From assembly GCF_927798095.1 (NCBI RefSeq), contig NZ_CAKMMF010000014.1:62001-126000 (forward strand): a DNA stretch of 64,000 nucleotides, written 5' to 3'. Under the pieces are notes generated by a model. That model saw nothing but the letters and a program-made list of their open reading frames with translations. It did not search any database and was not told the DNA's origin. This DNA is from Paenibacillus plantiphilus (GTDB taxonomy: Bacteria > Bacillota > Bacilli > Paenibacillales > Paenibacillaceae). Positions 6,787 through 15,113 of this stretch are shown here, piece by piece (the first letter of the stretch is position 1; each line of letters starts with the position of its first letter). Made by a program: the position numbers and the translations under genes.

Positions 6787-7884
6787 CTAGTCCAGCAAAG
6801 AACTAGTCTCGTTCGAAGCAGAAGCCTTGTTCAGCGCTTCCTTCGAGCCTGGCTCAAGCCCCAGGCGACCCTTCAGCTCTGTATTGATTTTCGTCATATG
6901 CGTTGTATATTCCGTTGCATTCTGAATGATCTTGCGATTGGACTGCTCGTACAGGTCCATTGCAGCTGTCAAATCGCCAATCGCTTGATTAATCGCCTCC
7001 ATCGACATCGATGGCTTGGAGAGCAGATCAGTCGTCGTCTCCGTCGTCTGGCGAAGCAAGCGGGCGTTCTCCGTAAATTGATCCTGAAGTGTTTTGTTCG
7101 CGGAATTAACGGCATTAATCGTCTCGACCTGATCCTGCAGCGCCAGCGAGATCATTGCAGATACCGTAATCAGATGCTGCGTTTTATCGATCGTGCCGTC
7201 AACCGCATCAATCAGCTTATCATTATTGTCATTAATAATATCGGAGGCAGCGATGGCTTGATGGTACAGCATAATCATCTCTGTCATCGACTGAATGCGC
7301 GTTACAACCTTGCGAAGCCCGCGTTCGAGATGCGTCTTGCGCTGTGGATCAGATTTAGCAATTTCCTGCTCAAACATGTCCTTGAGCTTGTTGCCAAGCA
7401 CGATGCGCTGTTGAAGATTATAGATCTCATCAACCGACATTTTCTTCAAATTTTTCATGTATACAATATTCTCGACGAGCGTATCCTTACCGTGACGCAG
7501 CGAGTTCGTTATCGCTTCGACATTCGTTTTGACGGATTGATATTTGTAGATGTAATTTTTGATGGGGCTCTTGCGCAGCAGCTTCTCGAAGAAACCAAGC
7601 TGCTTGCTCTGGCTCAGGCTCTCCACTTCATTCCGAAGCTTGAGTATACTGCCCGACACCTCGGAGCGCTTGCCAGACATCAGTTCAGAAACAGGACGCT
7701 CCAGCATCTTGAGCGATTGGCCGGCCTTCTCCTGCGTCCTTTGCCCAAGCTTGCCAATCTCATCCATGAGACTGTCGAGTTGGAACGTATCTTCTGTGGC
7801 TGATACTTTAGTGAGCAGATCATTTGCTTCCTTCTCAACTTTCACAAGATCATTTTCCTTCAGCTGAATCTGTTGTGTTGACAT
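6787..7884 (-). CDS. telA: Toxic-anion-resistance TelA family protein
   Basis: Cytoplasmic protein of 365 aa in the TelA/KlaA family (YaaN and YceH in Bacillus), found with Ter proteins and implicated in resistance to tellurite, phage or cell-wall stress. Its biochemical role is not settled. It is almost entirely alpha-helical. Family landmarks are FEKLLRKSPIKNYIYKYQSV (about residues 100-120), KMSVDEIYNLQQRIVLGNKL and the C-terminal STAMISLALQDQ-type coil with VETINAVNSANKTLQDQF. Length is normal. GGAGGGG precedes the ATG. It follows the XpaC-like gene by 101 nt. The xpaC-telA pairing is the same as the Bacillus xpaC-yaaN pair, which supports both calls. Confidence 0.9.
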   Translation of the reverse strand: MSTQQIQLKENDLVKVEKEANDLLTKVSATEDTFQLDSLMDEIGKLGQRTQEKAGQSLKMLERPVSELMSGKRSEVSGSILKLRNEVESLSQSKQLGFFEKLLRKSPIKNYIYKYQSVKTNVEAITNSLRHGKDTLVENIVYMKNLKKMSVDEIYNLQQRIVLGNKLKDMFEQEIAKSDPQRKTHLERGLRKVVTRIQSMTEMIMLYHQAIAASDIINDNNDKLIDAVDGTIDKTQHLITVSAMISLALQDQVETINAVNSANKTLQDQFTENARLLRQTTETTTDLLSKPSMSMEAINQAIGDLTAAMDLYEQSNRKIIQNATEYTTHMTKINTELKGRLGLEPGSKEALNKASASNETSSLLD

Positions 7885-7985
7885 GACTTCCCCTCCTATA
7901 TGTTGTTGGATAACTGACCTCGTTACTTCCGCCTAAGCAGCGAGTGGAGATCGACTCACAAGTCTAAGACTTCAGCTCAAAGGAT

Positions 7986-8759
7986 CTAAAACTGCCTCGT
8001 ACTGTAACGCTGATGAATAATATCCGCTTTTGTCTGCAGCTCCACCAGATCCTTTTGCTCAAGTGTTTCGACATAGGCATTGATCTTGGATCTGATATCC
8101 TTCAGACCATCAAGCAGAAGACGGCGGTTCTGGCGCTTCATCTCGCCGCTAAGCTTCAGGAATGGCGTGACAAACCCATTCAAATCCCTAAGTACCAGCC
8201 GTTTCATATTGTGATTAATATCGGCATTGTCCAGCTCGACCAGCTGTGGAAAGATACGGTGTATACGCGCAAGCAGCGATAGCGTCTTCTCTACAATCTC
8301 ATCGTCGAGATTGTTCTTCTGCCCCTCGGATATGACCATCTCCTCGATCAATACGATATATTCCATCGTCTCGCGCATTCCATCATCCATAGGCGGATCA
8401 GAGTGCTGCCGTTGCAGCTGTTGTGATTGCTGTGATTGTTGTGATTGCTGTGATTGCTGTTGTGATTGCTGTTGTGATTGCTGCCGCTGCTGCGATCCGG
8501 ATGGGGGGCCCAAATTGATTGGCGCAGACGACGTCGAGACCGGAACTGCTGTCGGCATTGGCTCACCGGAAGGCAAAGTTGAAGCTGGCGATGAAGGAGG
8601 CAGGCCGCTCTCTTTTCGTTTGGAACGAATCGCTCCGGCTACCAAAGCAATCATCGGAATCGCCATCGTAATATAAGATGGAAAAACATTATAGAACACG
8701 AGTCCAATGAGATAACCAATCAATCCATACAACAATATGCTTCTTGTTCGAAATTGCAT
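7986..8759 (-). CDS. XpaC-like membrane protein with Gln/Ser-rich linker
   Basis: Protein of 257 aa in three parts. Residues 1-45 hold two membrane helices (SILLYGLIGYLIGLVFYNVF and ITMAIPMIALVAGAI). Residues 50-130 are a low-complexity linker with (S)QQ repeats. Residues 130-257 are a helical domain (MEYIVLIEEMVISEGQKN, KTLSLLARIHRIFPQLVELD, KINAYVETLEQKDLVELQ) resembling XpaC, named for hydrolysis of a chromogenic phosphate in Bacillus but of unproved enzymatic function. The ATG at 8759 has GGAGG 8 nt upstream; the ATG at 8765 is too near. It sits directly upstream of telA. I infer that it anchors a TelA-linked complex to the membrane. Confidence 0.7.
   Translation of the reverse strand: MQFRTRSILLYGLIGYLIGLVFYNVFPSYITMAIPMIALVAGAIRSKRKESGLPPSSPASTLPSGEPMPTAVPVSTSSAPINLGPPSGSQQRQQSQQQSQQQSQQSQQSQQSQQLQRQHSDPPMDDGMRETMEYIVLIEEMVISEGQKNNLDDEIVEKTLSLLARIHRIFPQLVELDNADINHNMKRLVLRDLNGFVTPFLKLSGEMKRQNRRLLLDGLKDIRSKINAYVETLEQKDLVELQTKADIIHQRYSTRQF
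8400..8500. repeat. Coding microsatellite in XpaC-like linker
   Basis: Tandem array of TGTGATTGC/TGTTGTGATTGC units (plus-strand reading) encoding the QQS-rich linker. Units are multiples of three, so slippage would change linker length without breaking the frame. Confidence 0.8.
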
Positions 8760-8848
8760 AAGCATTACCTCCCCACTGCAACAAATTCGATTATATCTAT
8801 TATACCTTGATACTTTGCTTCATCATACGCTGTTTATCTGTTTATCTT

Positions 8849-10234
8849 CTATGAGGCAAATACGACCAGATTTACCTGCTTAAAGCCGAGCTGCTCCACG
8901 ATTCGAACGAGCGAGTCAATACGTTCCTGACGCATCTCTCGCTCGATAAAGATAAATAAGTCATCATACATCCCATCCTGCACATTGTACAAATAGTTGA
9001 TGACACCGGGATCATCCAGGGAAGGATAAGCAAACGCAGTTTGAATCGCATATCCCTCACTAGGAACCGGATGGACCGGGCTTCTAGTTGTCGATTGATA
9101 ATAGACGCCTTCGCCCATCATAGCGGCAATCCGCATCGGCAGGAACATGAATTCACCAGTACCGAGACATAGCGTACGCGCACCCTTCCTCTCCAGCTTG
9201 AGAATCCCGGCCGTGGCCGCGCAACTCTCCTCTAATTTCTGATTGTCTTCCTGCTGAAGTCCAAATCTCCCTGTACCCATTACATAAGGCAATTCGTTGG
9301 AATCACCATCTGGAATAAGAGAGGTCGCATTCATATGCCCGAATTGTGCAGCTACAGATACATGCTTAATTACAGTAGCAACAGAAGATGAGACTGGCGC
9401 CGGCGGCGTTTCATTCTCTGGAAGAACTGGTACTCCACGCACTTCAATCGTTCCTTCCAGAAGAGAGAGACAAGGAATCTCAATATCCAGCTCACGTTCA
9501 AGCTCCTCGAACTTCGCTCTGTCGGCAGTTGATCTCCAATCAAGCAGACTCGCCACAACATAGGTTTTTCTTGGGAATCTGGCATGAAGCTCCCTAATGA
9601 TATTTAGCGCTGTCTTCCCTGTTGTCATCTCGTCATCAACAAGTACAATCGGCGTATTACCGTCGAAGAATTGCGAATCAGCTGCATAACAGCGATGGGA
9701 GGTTGCGTGAGAATGCTCCTCTTCAAAGCTGATCACGGACTGAAGCTCCGCTATCATTTCCCGTGTCGTATGCAGAAACCTCGCCGGACCTGCAAACAGG
9801 TCGTACATGCTGTGCCCCAGAGCAGTTGCCGTCTCTGCAAATCCGATAAAGGTCGTCGGCTCATCCAGCACAATTGGCGCTGTCTTCAAACGGCGATATA
9901 CGTCCCCTGCCGTCTCAGGCTCAGTAAAGGCCTGCACAATTTCCCCCATGCTTACCTCGGACTTCTGACCGAGCAGCTCCGCATATAGAATTCCCAGCGC
10001 TGCTCCAGCGAGCAGCGACACATGCGGATGAACAGGAATATGCTTGCCCAGCACTTTGCTGACGAACAGAAAGCTTCGCTTCTTATTGATTCGCGCCGCC
10101 ATCTTGAACAGCGTATCCAACGGCAGGTCAAAAGGATTGCGCTGTACCGTTATCGACACTTCCAGATTGCCGGCAATGTTATACGTATACTTCTTCTGAT
10201 TGTGTGAGAAGGCTTGTGAAGTTATGCTGTTCAT
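8849..10234 (-). CDS. Phosphoribosyltransferase-TRSP protein of the Ter biosynthetic module
   Basis: Two-domain enzyme of 461 aa. Residues 30-270 are a type I phosphoribosyltransferase: the PRPP loop reads IVLVDDEMTTGKTALNII (about 195-212), and an upstream substrate region includes FIGFAETATALGHSMYDLFAGP. Residues 300-461 match the TRSP domain found next to such transferases in tellurite-resistance loci (MGTGRFGLQQEDNQKLEE, LCLGTGEFMFLPMRIA, YQSTTRSPVHP). Comparative work on Ter operons predicts a nucleoside-like metabolite made by this module; the product has not been shown here. The ATG has GGGGTG 4 nt upstream and lies inside the aldolase gene, a 56-nt overlap implying translational coupling. 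Confidence 0.8.
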   Translation of the reverse strand: MNSITSQAFSHNQKKYTYNIAGNLEVSITVQRNPFDLPLDTLFKMAARINKKRSFLFVSKVLGKHIPVHPHVSLLAGAALGILYAELLGQKSEVSMGEIVQAFTEPETAGDVYRRLKTAPIVLDEPTTFIGFAETATALGHSMYDLFAGPARFLHTTREMIAELQSVISFEEEHSHATSHRCYAADSQFFDGNTPIVLVDDEMTTGKTALNIIRELHARFPRKTYVVASLLDWRSTADRAKFEELERELDIEIPCLSLLEGTIEVRGVPVLPENETPPAPVSSSVATVIKHVSVAAQFGHMNATSLIPDGDSNELPYVMGTGRFGLQQEDNQKLEESCAATAGILKLERKGARTLCLGTGEFMFLPMRIAAMMGEGVYYQSTTRSPVHPVPSEGYAIQTAFAYPSLDDPGVINYLYNVQDGMYDDLFIFIEREMRQERIDSLVRIVEQLGFKQVNLVVFAS

Positions 10235-11381
10235 GTAACACCCCGTATATTTTTGAGCGGATCACAATCCGCCTGGCCCAATTTAAATGTGGTTTGATCT
10301 CATTCATCTTGTTCGAATACTGACTCTTAAGTACACCAAGAAATCCATTGTTATTCGCAAGAATCGTCGTTGCATCCATATATTCCTCGTGCGTCACGGC
10401 ATAAAGGCACTGGACAGGCTTAATATGGGTAGGATGAATGATCGTCTTCCCGATAATGCCGTTCTCTTTGTCCAGAACGACCTCACGAAGCAGTCCATCC
10501 ATATAGCCGTTAATAAACTCCTTGCGCACCTTGCGTCCAATCGAACCCATCGTTTCTTTGAAGGGCGACTCCCGCAGCTGGGATTTGAACACACGATCAC
10601 TCTTGAAATATTCCCATACCGGCCCCGAAATAACTTGGCCATCCGGCATTCTGCCGAATAAATTAACGATGTCCGCCATGCAATCCCGAATAGGTCCAAT
10701 ATCATAGATGGTCATATCCGCGCTGCGCCTCAGGCCGAATAAGCTTGAGAAATCGGTTGCTCCTATCCGGACATTCAATACACAATCGGAGTAAAGATCC
10801 AGAACCGACTTAATTTCCAGCAAAGCTTTTAATCGCGACTCTTTGAAAATAACATCAGAGGTTTCTAATATCGGCATTCCGTATAAGACCGGACGATTAT
10901 TGGCTTGGTTACGGTTATAATGATCGATGATTTCAAAATAGCTCACCCCGCTGTGTGCGGAAAATTTAGGAAACACAAATCCGGTAATCAGCTCAAGACT
11001 CTCTTCCAGCTTGTCCATAACACGCTGCAGTTGCTCTGACGTTCGCACACGAATAAATATAAGCGGCAATTGATGCAAACTCATTAATCCGTTCTCAATA
11101 TAGGAAGCAATTCGAAATAACTGCTGTACCAGTGAATCTTCCGCTATATCAATCTGATAATCTCCAATAGCATCTTCAAGATCAATGACCATAGAGACAA
11201 GTCCCTCAATCTTGCCCATCAGAAGATCCTCGGCAATGGTCTGACGGGTCGCGGGCATGTATAAGGCTGCGCCTACTGCATGAGCCAGCATTTCCTTCTC
11301 TGAGTTGTTGTCAAAAGACATCGGAGATAAATGAAACAAATTTTTCTCTTCCTCAGCTGTCAAATAGTTAAAATATCGCAG
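10179..11381 (-). CDS. HpcH/CitE-like aldolase or lyase of the Ter module
   Basis: TIM-barrel protein of about 400 aa in the HpcH/HpaI-citrate lyase beta superfamily, expected to cleave or form a carbon-carbon bond with a divalent metal. Landmarks are LYMPATRQTIAEDLL, the acidic metal-site strand SMVIDLEDAIGD, IFIRVRT, the barrel strand ITGFVFPKFS, and the late IIHPTHIKPVQCLY. The frame is open to a TTG at 11459, but that stretch spans a strong terminator and has no ribosome site. A perfect AGAAGGAGG at 11391-11399 points instead to initiation near 11381, at CTG (9 nt spacing), or less likely TTG at 11363. A CTG start would be rare. It overlaps the phosphoribosyltransferase gene, so the two enzymes are made together. 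Confidence 0.8.
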   Translation of the reverse strand: MRYFNYLTAEEEKNLFHLSPMSFDNNSEKEMLAHAVGAALYMPATRQTIAEDLLMGKIEGLVSMVIDLEDAIGDYQIDIAEDSLVQQLFRIASYIENGLMSLHQLPLIFIRVRTSEQLQRVMDKLEESLELITGFVFPKFSAHSGVSYFEIIDHYNRNQANNRPVLYGMPILETSDVIFKESRLKALLEIKSVLDLYSDCVLNVRIGATDFSSLFGLRRSADMTIYDIGPIRDCMADIVNLFGRMPDGQVISGPVWEYFKSDRVFKSQLRESPFKETMGSIGRKVRKEFINGYMDGLLREVVLDKENGIIGKTIIHPTHIKPVQCLYAVTHEEYMDATTILANNNGFLGVLKSQYSNKMNEIKPHLNWARRIVIRSKIYGVLHEQHNFTSLLTQSEEVYV

Positions 11382-11412
11382 ATAGGTTCGCCTCCTTCTT
11401 AAAAGCACTTTT

Positions 11413-11444
11413 AAAAAATATCCCTCCGTTACAGGAGGGATATT
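11413..11444 (-). terminator. Intrinsic terminator between terC and aldolase
   Basis: On the minus strand an 11-bp perfect stem AATATCCCTCC / GGAGGGATATT with a 6-nt loop is followed by six T residues. It begins only about 15 nt past the terC stop and separates the terD-terC unit from the aldolase-PRTase unit. Either the second unit has its own promoter or read-through is controlled. Confidence 0.85.
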
Positions 11445-11459
11445 GTCATTGCAGGCCAA

Positions 11460-12248
11460 TCATTTTTGTGAGGATTGGGAAGCGCGTCTTTTTCTCCGCA
11501 CAATACTCAAGATCATCGTGCCGGCGAAAATTGCGATCAGCAGCGAGAAGAAATAAACATGTTCTACATGAATACCATAAACGCCAACGATCATTTTCAA
11601 TCCGATTACAACAATGAGGATGAAAGCAGCTTTCTCAAGCTCTGGATAACGCTCGATCAGCTTGAGGAATACTTGCGCAACTCCCCGCATCATCAATACG
11701 CCAAGGAGACCGCCGACGAACAGTACCCACACTTCTTGACTGACACCGAAGGCTGCGAGCACGCTGTCGATACTGAATGCGATATCCATCATCTCGACTG
11801 CCAGAACCGTACGCCAGAAGCCATGGCCTTTGTTCTCGATCTCTCCATCTTCACCATCGTTTTTACGGCCGATATAGGGAATGGCCTTCTTGTACAGCTT
11901 AAACTCCAGATCAAACAAATTACTCAATGCGATCCAGAGCAAGTAGAGACCGCCCGCAATCTTGATCCAATCTATCGTGACCAGATATGTACCGACCCCA
12001 ATGGCTATAAACCGGAATACGTACGCACCAAGCAACCCGTAGAACAACGCCTTCTTCTGCTGTTCCTTAGGCAAGTGACGAACCATGACAGCAAGCACCA
12101 GAGCATTATCAGCAGACAAGAGCCCTTCCAGAACAACAAGCGTACCGATAATTCCCCAGCTTGTCGGATCCGACATCGTTGCAACTATCGTATCCCAGTT
12201 GAAAAAATTACCGAAGTTATTAATTAGACTATCGAAAAACTCTACCAT
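11460..12248 (-). CDS. terC: TerC-family integral membrane protein
   Basis: Membrane protein of 262 aa with about seven hydrophobic helices. TerC is the membrane hub of Ter stress systems and has been linked to metal-ion (manganese or calcium) homeostasis and tellurite resistance. Signature stretches are LVVLEGLLSADNALVLAVMV near residue 40 (acidic SADNALV) and its repeat LAVEMMDIAFSIDSVLAAFGV near residue 150 (SIDSVLA). Both carry membrane acidic residues conserved in the family. The C-terminus ends in a basic tail RRKRRASQSSQK. GGAGGAG lies 7 nt upstream of the ATG. It follows the TerA-like gene by 27 nt, so the two are cotranscribed. Confidence 0.93.
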   Translation of the reverse strand: MVEFFDSLINNFGNFFNWDTIVATMSDPTSWGIIGTLVVLEGLLSADNALVLAVMVRHLPKEQQKKALFYGLLGAYVFRFIAIGVGTYLVTIDWIKIAGGLYLLWIALSNLFDLEFKLYKKAIPYIGRKNDGEDGEIENKGHGFWRTVLAVEMMDIAFSIDSVLAAFGVSQEVWVLFVGGLLGVLMMRGVAQVFLKLIERYPELEKAAFILIVVIGLKMIVGVYGIHVEHVYFFSLLIAIFAGTMILSIVRRKRRASQSSQK

Positions 12249-12275
12249 GTTGCTACTCCTCCAAATGAGTGCCGA

Positions 12276-13562
12276 TTATTTTGAGCCTGCTTTCCATCTT
12301 AGACCCCAGTTGAATGCTTCATCCAGCTCGCGGTGTCCGGAAAAGAATTGAACAAGACGCTCAATACTGAAGGTTTGATCATTCACATTCTTAATGAGAG
12401 CAATGGCGCACATGCCTTTGCTGTTATTATGCTCGTCCATTCTTACGATAATATCAGGCCCGCCGCTTTGTTTCAAGGTAACAACGCCATCGGCCTCCGA
12501 CCAGTTGGTCGCGCCCTCGTAAATAAAGGTGAACACCAGAATACGCTTGATATCCGTCAGCCTGTTGCCGTTGATGCGAATGTTCTCGCCTGTCTTGACC
12601 GATCCTGTGCGATCATCACCGTCAAGCTCGACGAACGGAGCGCGCTGCAAATTGCCGAACGCTTCGCCTAATGCCTGAACGACTCCCTTATCTCCATTCT
12701 TAAGCTCATAGAGACAAGCCAGATCAAGATCGACTCCTCCGCTGCTCATTCCGAACCAGCCCTTCTTCTTCTGGGTCTGATTCCAATTCAAGTTAATGAG
12801 AAGCTCGCCTAGCGGACCATTCTTCTGCAGATTAATGGAATCGCCGCGCTTCTTCAGCTCAATCTTGTTCAGATTAACCGGATTGTTCACTGGCGGCTGT
12901 ACTGGCGGTACAGGCGGAGGACTACTCTCGACTCTTGGCGGCTGAACAACAGGTGGTGGCGGTGGAGTAGGGTTCGATGCCGGTGGTGGCGATGTGTCTG
13001 CTTTGACCTCAATACCGTAGTTTTTGCATAGATCAGCAAGACCGCCTGAGAAACCGGATGCGATAGCTGAGAACTTCCACTCCCCGTTATGTCTATACAA
13101 CTCTCCGACGACAATCGCTGTCTCGACGGAGAAAGAATTTTCGAGGTTGAATCGGATCAGTTCGCTTCCAGAGCTGCCATCCAGAATCCGAAGGTAACAA
13201 TTTTGAACCGAAGAGAAGCTTTGCCTGCGCTGCTCTCCTTCGTATACAGTCAAAGTGAGCGCAATACGCTCGTATTGCGATGGTATGTTCCGAAACTGAA
13301 CGGCTAGCTGTTCGTTGTCAGTCACACCTGCGAAAGGCTGTTTGTTCGCATTAATAGAAACAGAACCTCCCGCTCCAGATGGATTGCCATAGAAAATCAA
13401 ATCTTCATCGCGGGTTACCTTGCCATTCCCGCCCAAGATGAATGCTGAGAAGTCAAGCTCAACCTGACTTTGACTCCACCCCATTCCGATGACCAGTGAA
13501 GCCACGGATGGATTGGTTTTTGTAATATCGGCTTTTTGGCCTTTAATCATACTAACGGACAC
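12276..13562 (-). CDS. TerA-like protein: TerD domain, Pro-rich linker, second TerD-like domain
   Basis: Protein of 428 aa. Residues 5-190 are a TerD domain (MIKGQKADITKTNP start, GMGWSQSQVELDFSAF, end SAIASGFSGGLADLCKNYGI). A proline-rich linker of about 45 residues follows (PPPASNPTPPPPP and similar). The C-terminal 190 residues are a second, divergent TerD/TerA-type fold (GVDLDLACLYELKNGDKG, VELDGDDRTGS, LVFTFIYEGA). TerD domains bind calcium through acidic loops; domain 1 keeps fewer acidic residues than the single-domain paralogues, while domain 2 keeps DLDLACL and DGDDRTG. The start GTG at 13562 has AAAGGG 8 nt upstream. It likely works with TerD and TerC at the inner face of the membrane. 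Confidence 0.85.
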   Translation of the reverse strand: MSVSMIKGQKADITKTNPSVASLVIGMGWSQSQVELDFSAFILGGNGKVTRDEDLIFYGNPSGAGGSVSINANKQPFAGVTDNEQLAVQFRNIPSQYERIALTLTVYEGEQRRQSFSSVQNCYLRILDGSSGSELIRFNLENSFSVETAIVVGELYRHNGEWKFSAIASGFSGGLADLCKNYGIEVKADTSPPPASNPTPPPPPVVQPPRVESSPPPVPPVQPPVNNPVNLNKIELKKRGDSINLQKNGPLGELLINLNWNQTQKKKGWFGMSSGGVDLDLACLYELKNGDKGVVQALGEAFGNLQRAPFVELDGDDRTGSVKTGENIRINGNRLTDIKRILVFTFIYEGATNWSEADGVVTLKQSGGPDIIVRMDEHNNSKGMCAIALIKNVNDQTFSIERLVQFFSGHRELDEAFNWGLRWKAGSK

Positions 13563-13594
13563 GTCAGTCACCCTTTTTGTTTAGTATGTAGTAT

Positions 13595-13622
13595 GGGGCT
13601 GTGCGAATCGCTTCACAGCCCC
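13595..13622. other. Intercistronic hairpin between terD and terA-like gene
   Basis: Perfect 9-bp stem GGGGCTGTG / CACAGCCCC with a 10-nt loop and no T tract. It is more likely an RNA-processing or partial attenuation element than a full terminator. Confidence 0.5.
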
Positions 13623-13632
13623 TCGGACATTG

Positions 13633-14214
13633 CTATTGCACATCTAGTCCGTAGTTTTGGCAAAGCGCATGAAGTCCGCCAGAAAAGCCTGAGCCTACGG
13701 CCTGGAATTTCCAATCCGCTCCATGACGGTATAGCTCGCAGACCACTACAGCAGTCTCAACTGAGAAGTCCTCGCCCAAGTCATAGCGGAGAATCTCCCG
13801 ATTCGTCGCCTCATCAACAATACGGACAAATGCATTGCTTACTTGACCGAAATTCTGAATGCGTGCAGCAGCATCATGAATCGTTACGGTTATTCCAATA
13901 CGATCGGTTTGAGGAGGAACCTTGGAGAAGTCCACCTTGATTTGCTCATCGTCGCCATCGCCTTCACCGTCGCGGTTATCACCTGTATGTGTAACAGAGC
14001 CATTGCCTGCAGTCAGGTTGTTGTAGAAGACGAAGTCTTCTATTCCTTTGGCTTTGCCATCCGCATGCAGCAGAAATGCGCTTGCGTCAAGGTCGAATGC
14101 ATGTCCACCAGAGTAACGGTTCGTATCCCAGCCCAAACCAATGATAACCTTTGTTAAACCTGGGTTGGATTTTGTTAGATCGATGCGTTGTCCTTTAGAT
14201 AAATTAATGCTCAC
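13633..14214 (-). CDS. terD: TerD-family calcium-binding stress protein (third intact copy)
   Basis: TerD protein of 193 aa, cytoplasmic. The family fold starts [18 protein letters not shown] and ends [20 protein letters not shown]. Calcium-ligand loops are present: [10 protein letters not shown] near residue 40 and [15 protein letters not shown] near residue 85. TerD proteins respond to oxidative, metal and envelope stress; the molecular action is not established. The start is GTG at 14214 with GAGGG 7 nt before it; an in-frame TTG two codons upstream has poorer spacing. Immediately upstream lie a decayed TerD remnant and a terminator, so this copy may be transcribed partly on its own. It is closest to the copy at 14501, suggesting tandem duplication. 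Confidence 0.92.
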   Translation of the reverse strand: MSINLSKGQRIDLTKSNPGLTKVIIGLGWDTNRYSGGHAFDLDASAFLLHADGKAKGIEDFVFYNNLTAGNGSVTHTGDNRDGEGDGDDEQIKVDFSKVPPQTDRIGITVTIHDAAARIQNFGQVSNAFVRIVDEATNREILRYDLGEDFSVETAVVVCELYRHGADWKFQAVGSGFSGGLHALCQNYGLDVQ

Positions 14215-14235
14215 TCGCAATCCCTCGCCCTCAGT

Positions 14236-14438
14236 CTATTTGTGATACAGCTGAACTCCGAAATCTGTGCATAATCCTCTGACTCAGATGAATACGACAC
14301 TGTTAAAGGCTGTCGCATCGAGGTCAAATCCCGTCCCACCGTCATACTTATGAATATTCCAACAAAGTCCAACAACAACAGACGATACTCCGGGATTCGA
14401 CTTCGTTAATTCTACCCTCTGACCCTAAGACTAATTGA
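14236..14438 (-). pseudogene. Decayed TerD remnant with internal deletion
   Basis: In frame from about 14421 the minus strand reads GQRVELTKSNPGVSSVVVG, then LCWNIHKYDGG, then TGFDLDATAFNSVVFI and a stop. After a few bases VRGLCTDFGVQLYHK resumes with its own stop, matching the last residues of intact TerD ([11 protein letters not shown]). The beginning (ISL) is out of frame by one base and has no start codon. About 125 central codons are missing. The piece lies between two intact terD copies behind a terminator, so it is the leftover of a fourth tandem copy. Confidence 0.85.
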
Positions 14439-14451
14439 CAAACCGTTTTTT

Positions 14452-14490
14452 TACAATAAAAAAGAATGAAGACCGCCGCAAGCGGCGGCC
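14452..14490 (-). terminator. Intrinsic terminator after second terD gene
   Basis: GC-rich stem GGCCGCCGC / GCGGCGGTC with a 2-nt TT spacer on the minus strand, followed within 7 nt by a run of T residues. It lies 10 nt after the stop of the terD gene at 14501, ahead of the TerD remnant, and would split the cluster into at least two transcription levels. Confidence 0.85.
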
Positions 14491-14500
14491 TTAGCTGCAA

Positions 14501-15082
14501 TTAGGAAACGGAAAGTCCGTAATCGCGAGCAAGTCCTCCAAGACCATCCTTGAAGCCGCTGCCGATTGCGTTGAATTTCCATTCGCTTCCGTTGCGGTAC
14601 AATTCACCAACAACAACAGCCGTTTCAACGGAGAAGTCTTCTCCCAGATCGTAACGAACAAGCTCTTCATTCGTTGCTTCGTTCACGATACGAACGAAAG
14701 CGTTGGAGACTTGTCCAAAGTTCTGACTGCGGGAATCCGCATCGTGAATCGTAATTGCGAATGCGATCTTATCCGTCTCAGCAGGCACTGCGGAGAGATC
14801 AACCTTCACTTGCTCATCGTCGCCGTCGCCTTCGCCTGTACGGTTGTCGCCTGTGTGAAGAACAGAGCCGTTCGAGTTCTGCGTGTTGTTGTAGAAAATG
14901 AAGTCTTTGTCGCTTCCTACTTTCGATGAAGCGTTAAGGCAAAATACGGAAGCATCCAAGTCAAATCCGTGGCCGCCATCATATTTGTTCGTATCCCAAC
15001 CAAGACCTACAATTACTTTAGTCAGACCTGGATTTGTTTTCGTTAAATCAATCTTTTGACCTTTTTGCAAACTGATTGCCAT
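14501..15082 (-). CDS. terD: TerD-family calcium-binding stress protein (second copy)
   Basis: TerD protein of 193 aa. It begins [19 protein letters not shown] and has both acidic calcium loops, [12 protein letters not shown] (about residue 42) and [16 protein letters not shown] (about 85). It ends [19 protein letters not shown]. Length and motifs are standard for TerD/TerE/TerZ. GGGAG precedes the ATG by 9 nt. It follows the first TerD gene by 31 nt with no terminator, so those two share a transcript that then meets the hairpin at 14452-14490. It is probably the most highly expressed Ter protein of the cluster, given its strong ribosome site and canonical motifs (inference). Confidence 0.93.
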   Translation of the reverse strand: MAISLQKGQKIDLTKTNPGLTKVIVGLGWDTNKYDGGHGFDLDASVFCLNASSKVGSDKDFIFYNNTQNSNGSVLHTGDNRTGEGDGDDEQVKVDLSAVPAETDKIAFAITIHDADSRSQNFGQVSNAFVRIVNEATNEELVRYDLGEDFSVETAVVVGELYRNGSEWKFNAIGSGFKDGLGGLARDYGLSVS

Positions 15083-15113
15083 TGATTAACACTCCCTATA
15101 TAGTTTATATGAA

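Noticed and set aside
6898-7803. Long plus-strand open frame of 301 codons
   Set aside because: It is the antisense of telA, which has family motifs and a good ribosome site; the plus frame has skewed composition and no ribosome site.
8400-8500. Short repeat block as a CRISPR or origin iteron set
   Set aside because: It is inside a coding frame and encodes a Gln/Ser-rich linker; units are too short and irregular for either.
11382-11459. N-terminal extension of the aldolase to the TTG at 11459
   Set aside because: The extension lies across an intrinsic terminator, has no ribosome site and is not protein-like (RRRRTY).
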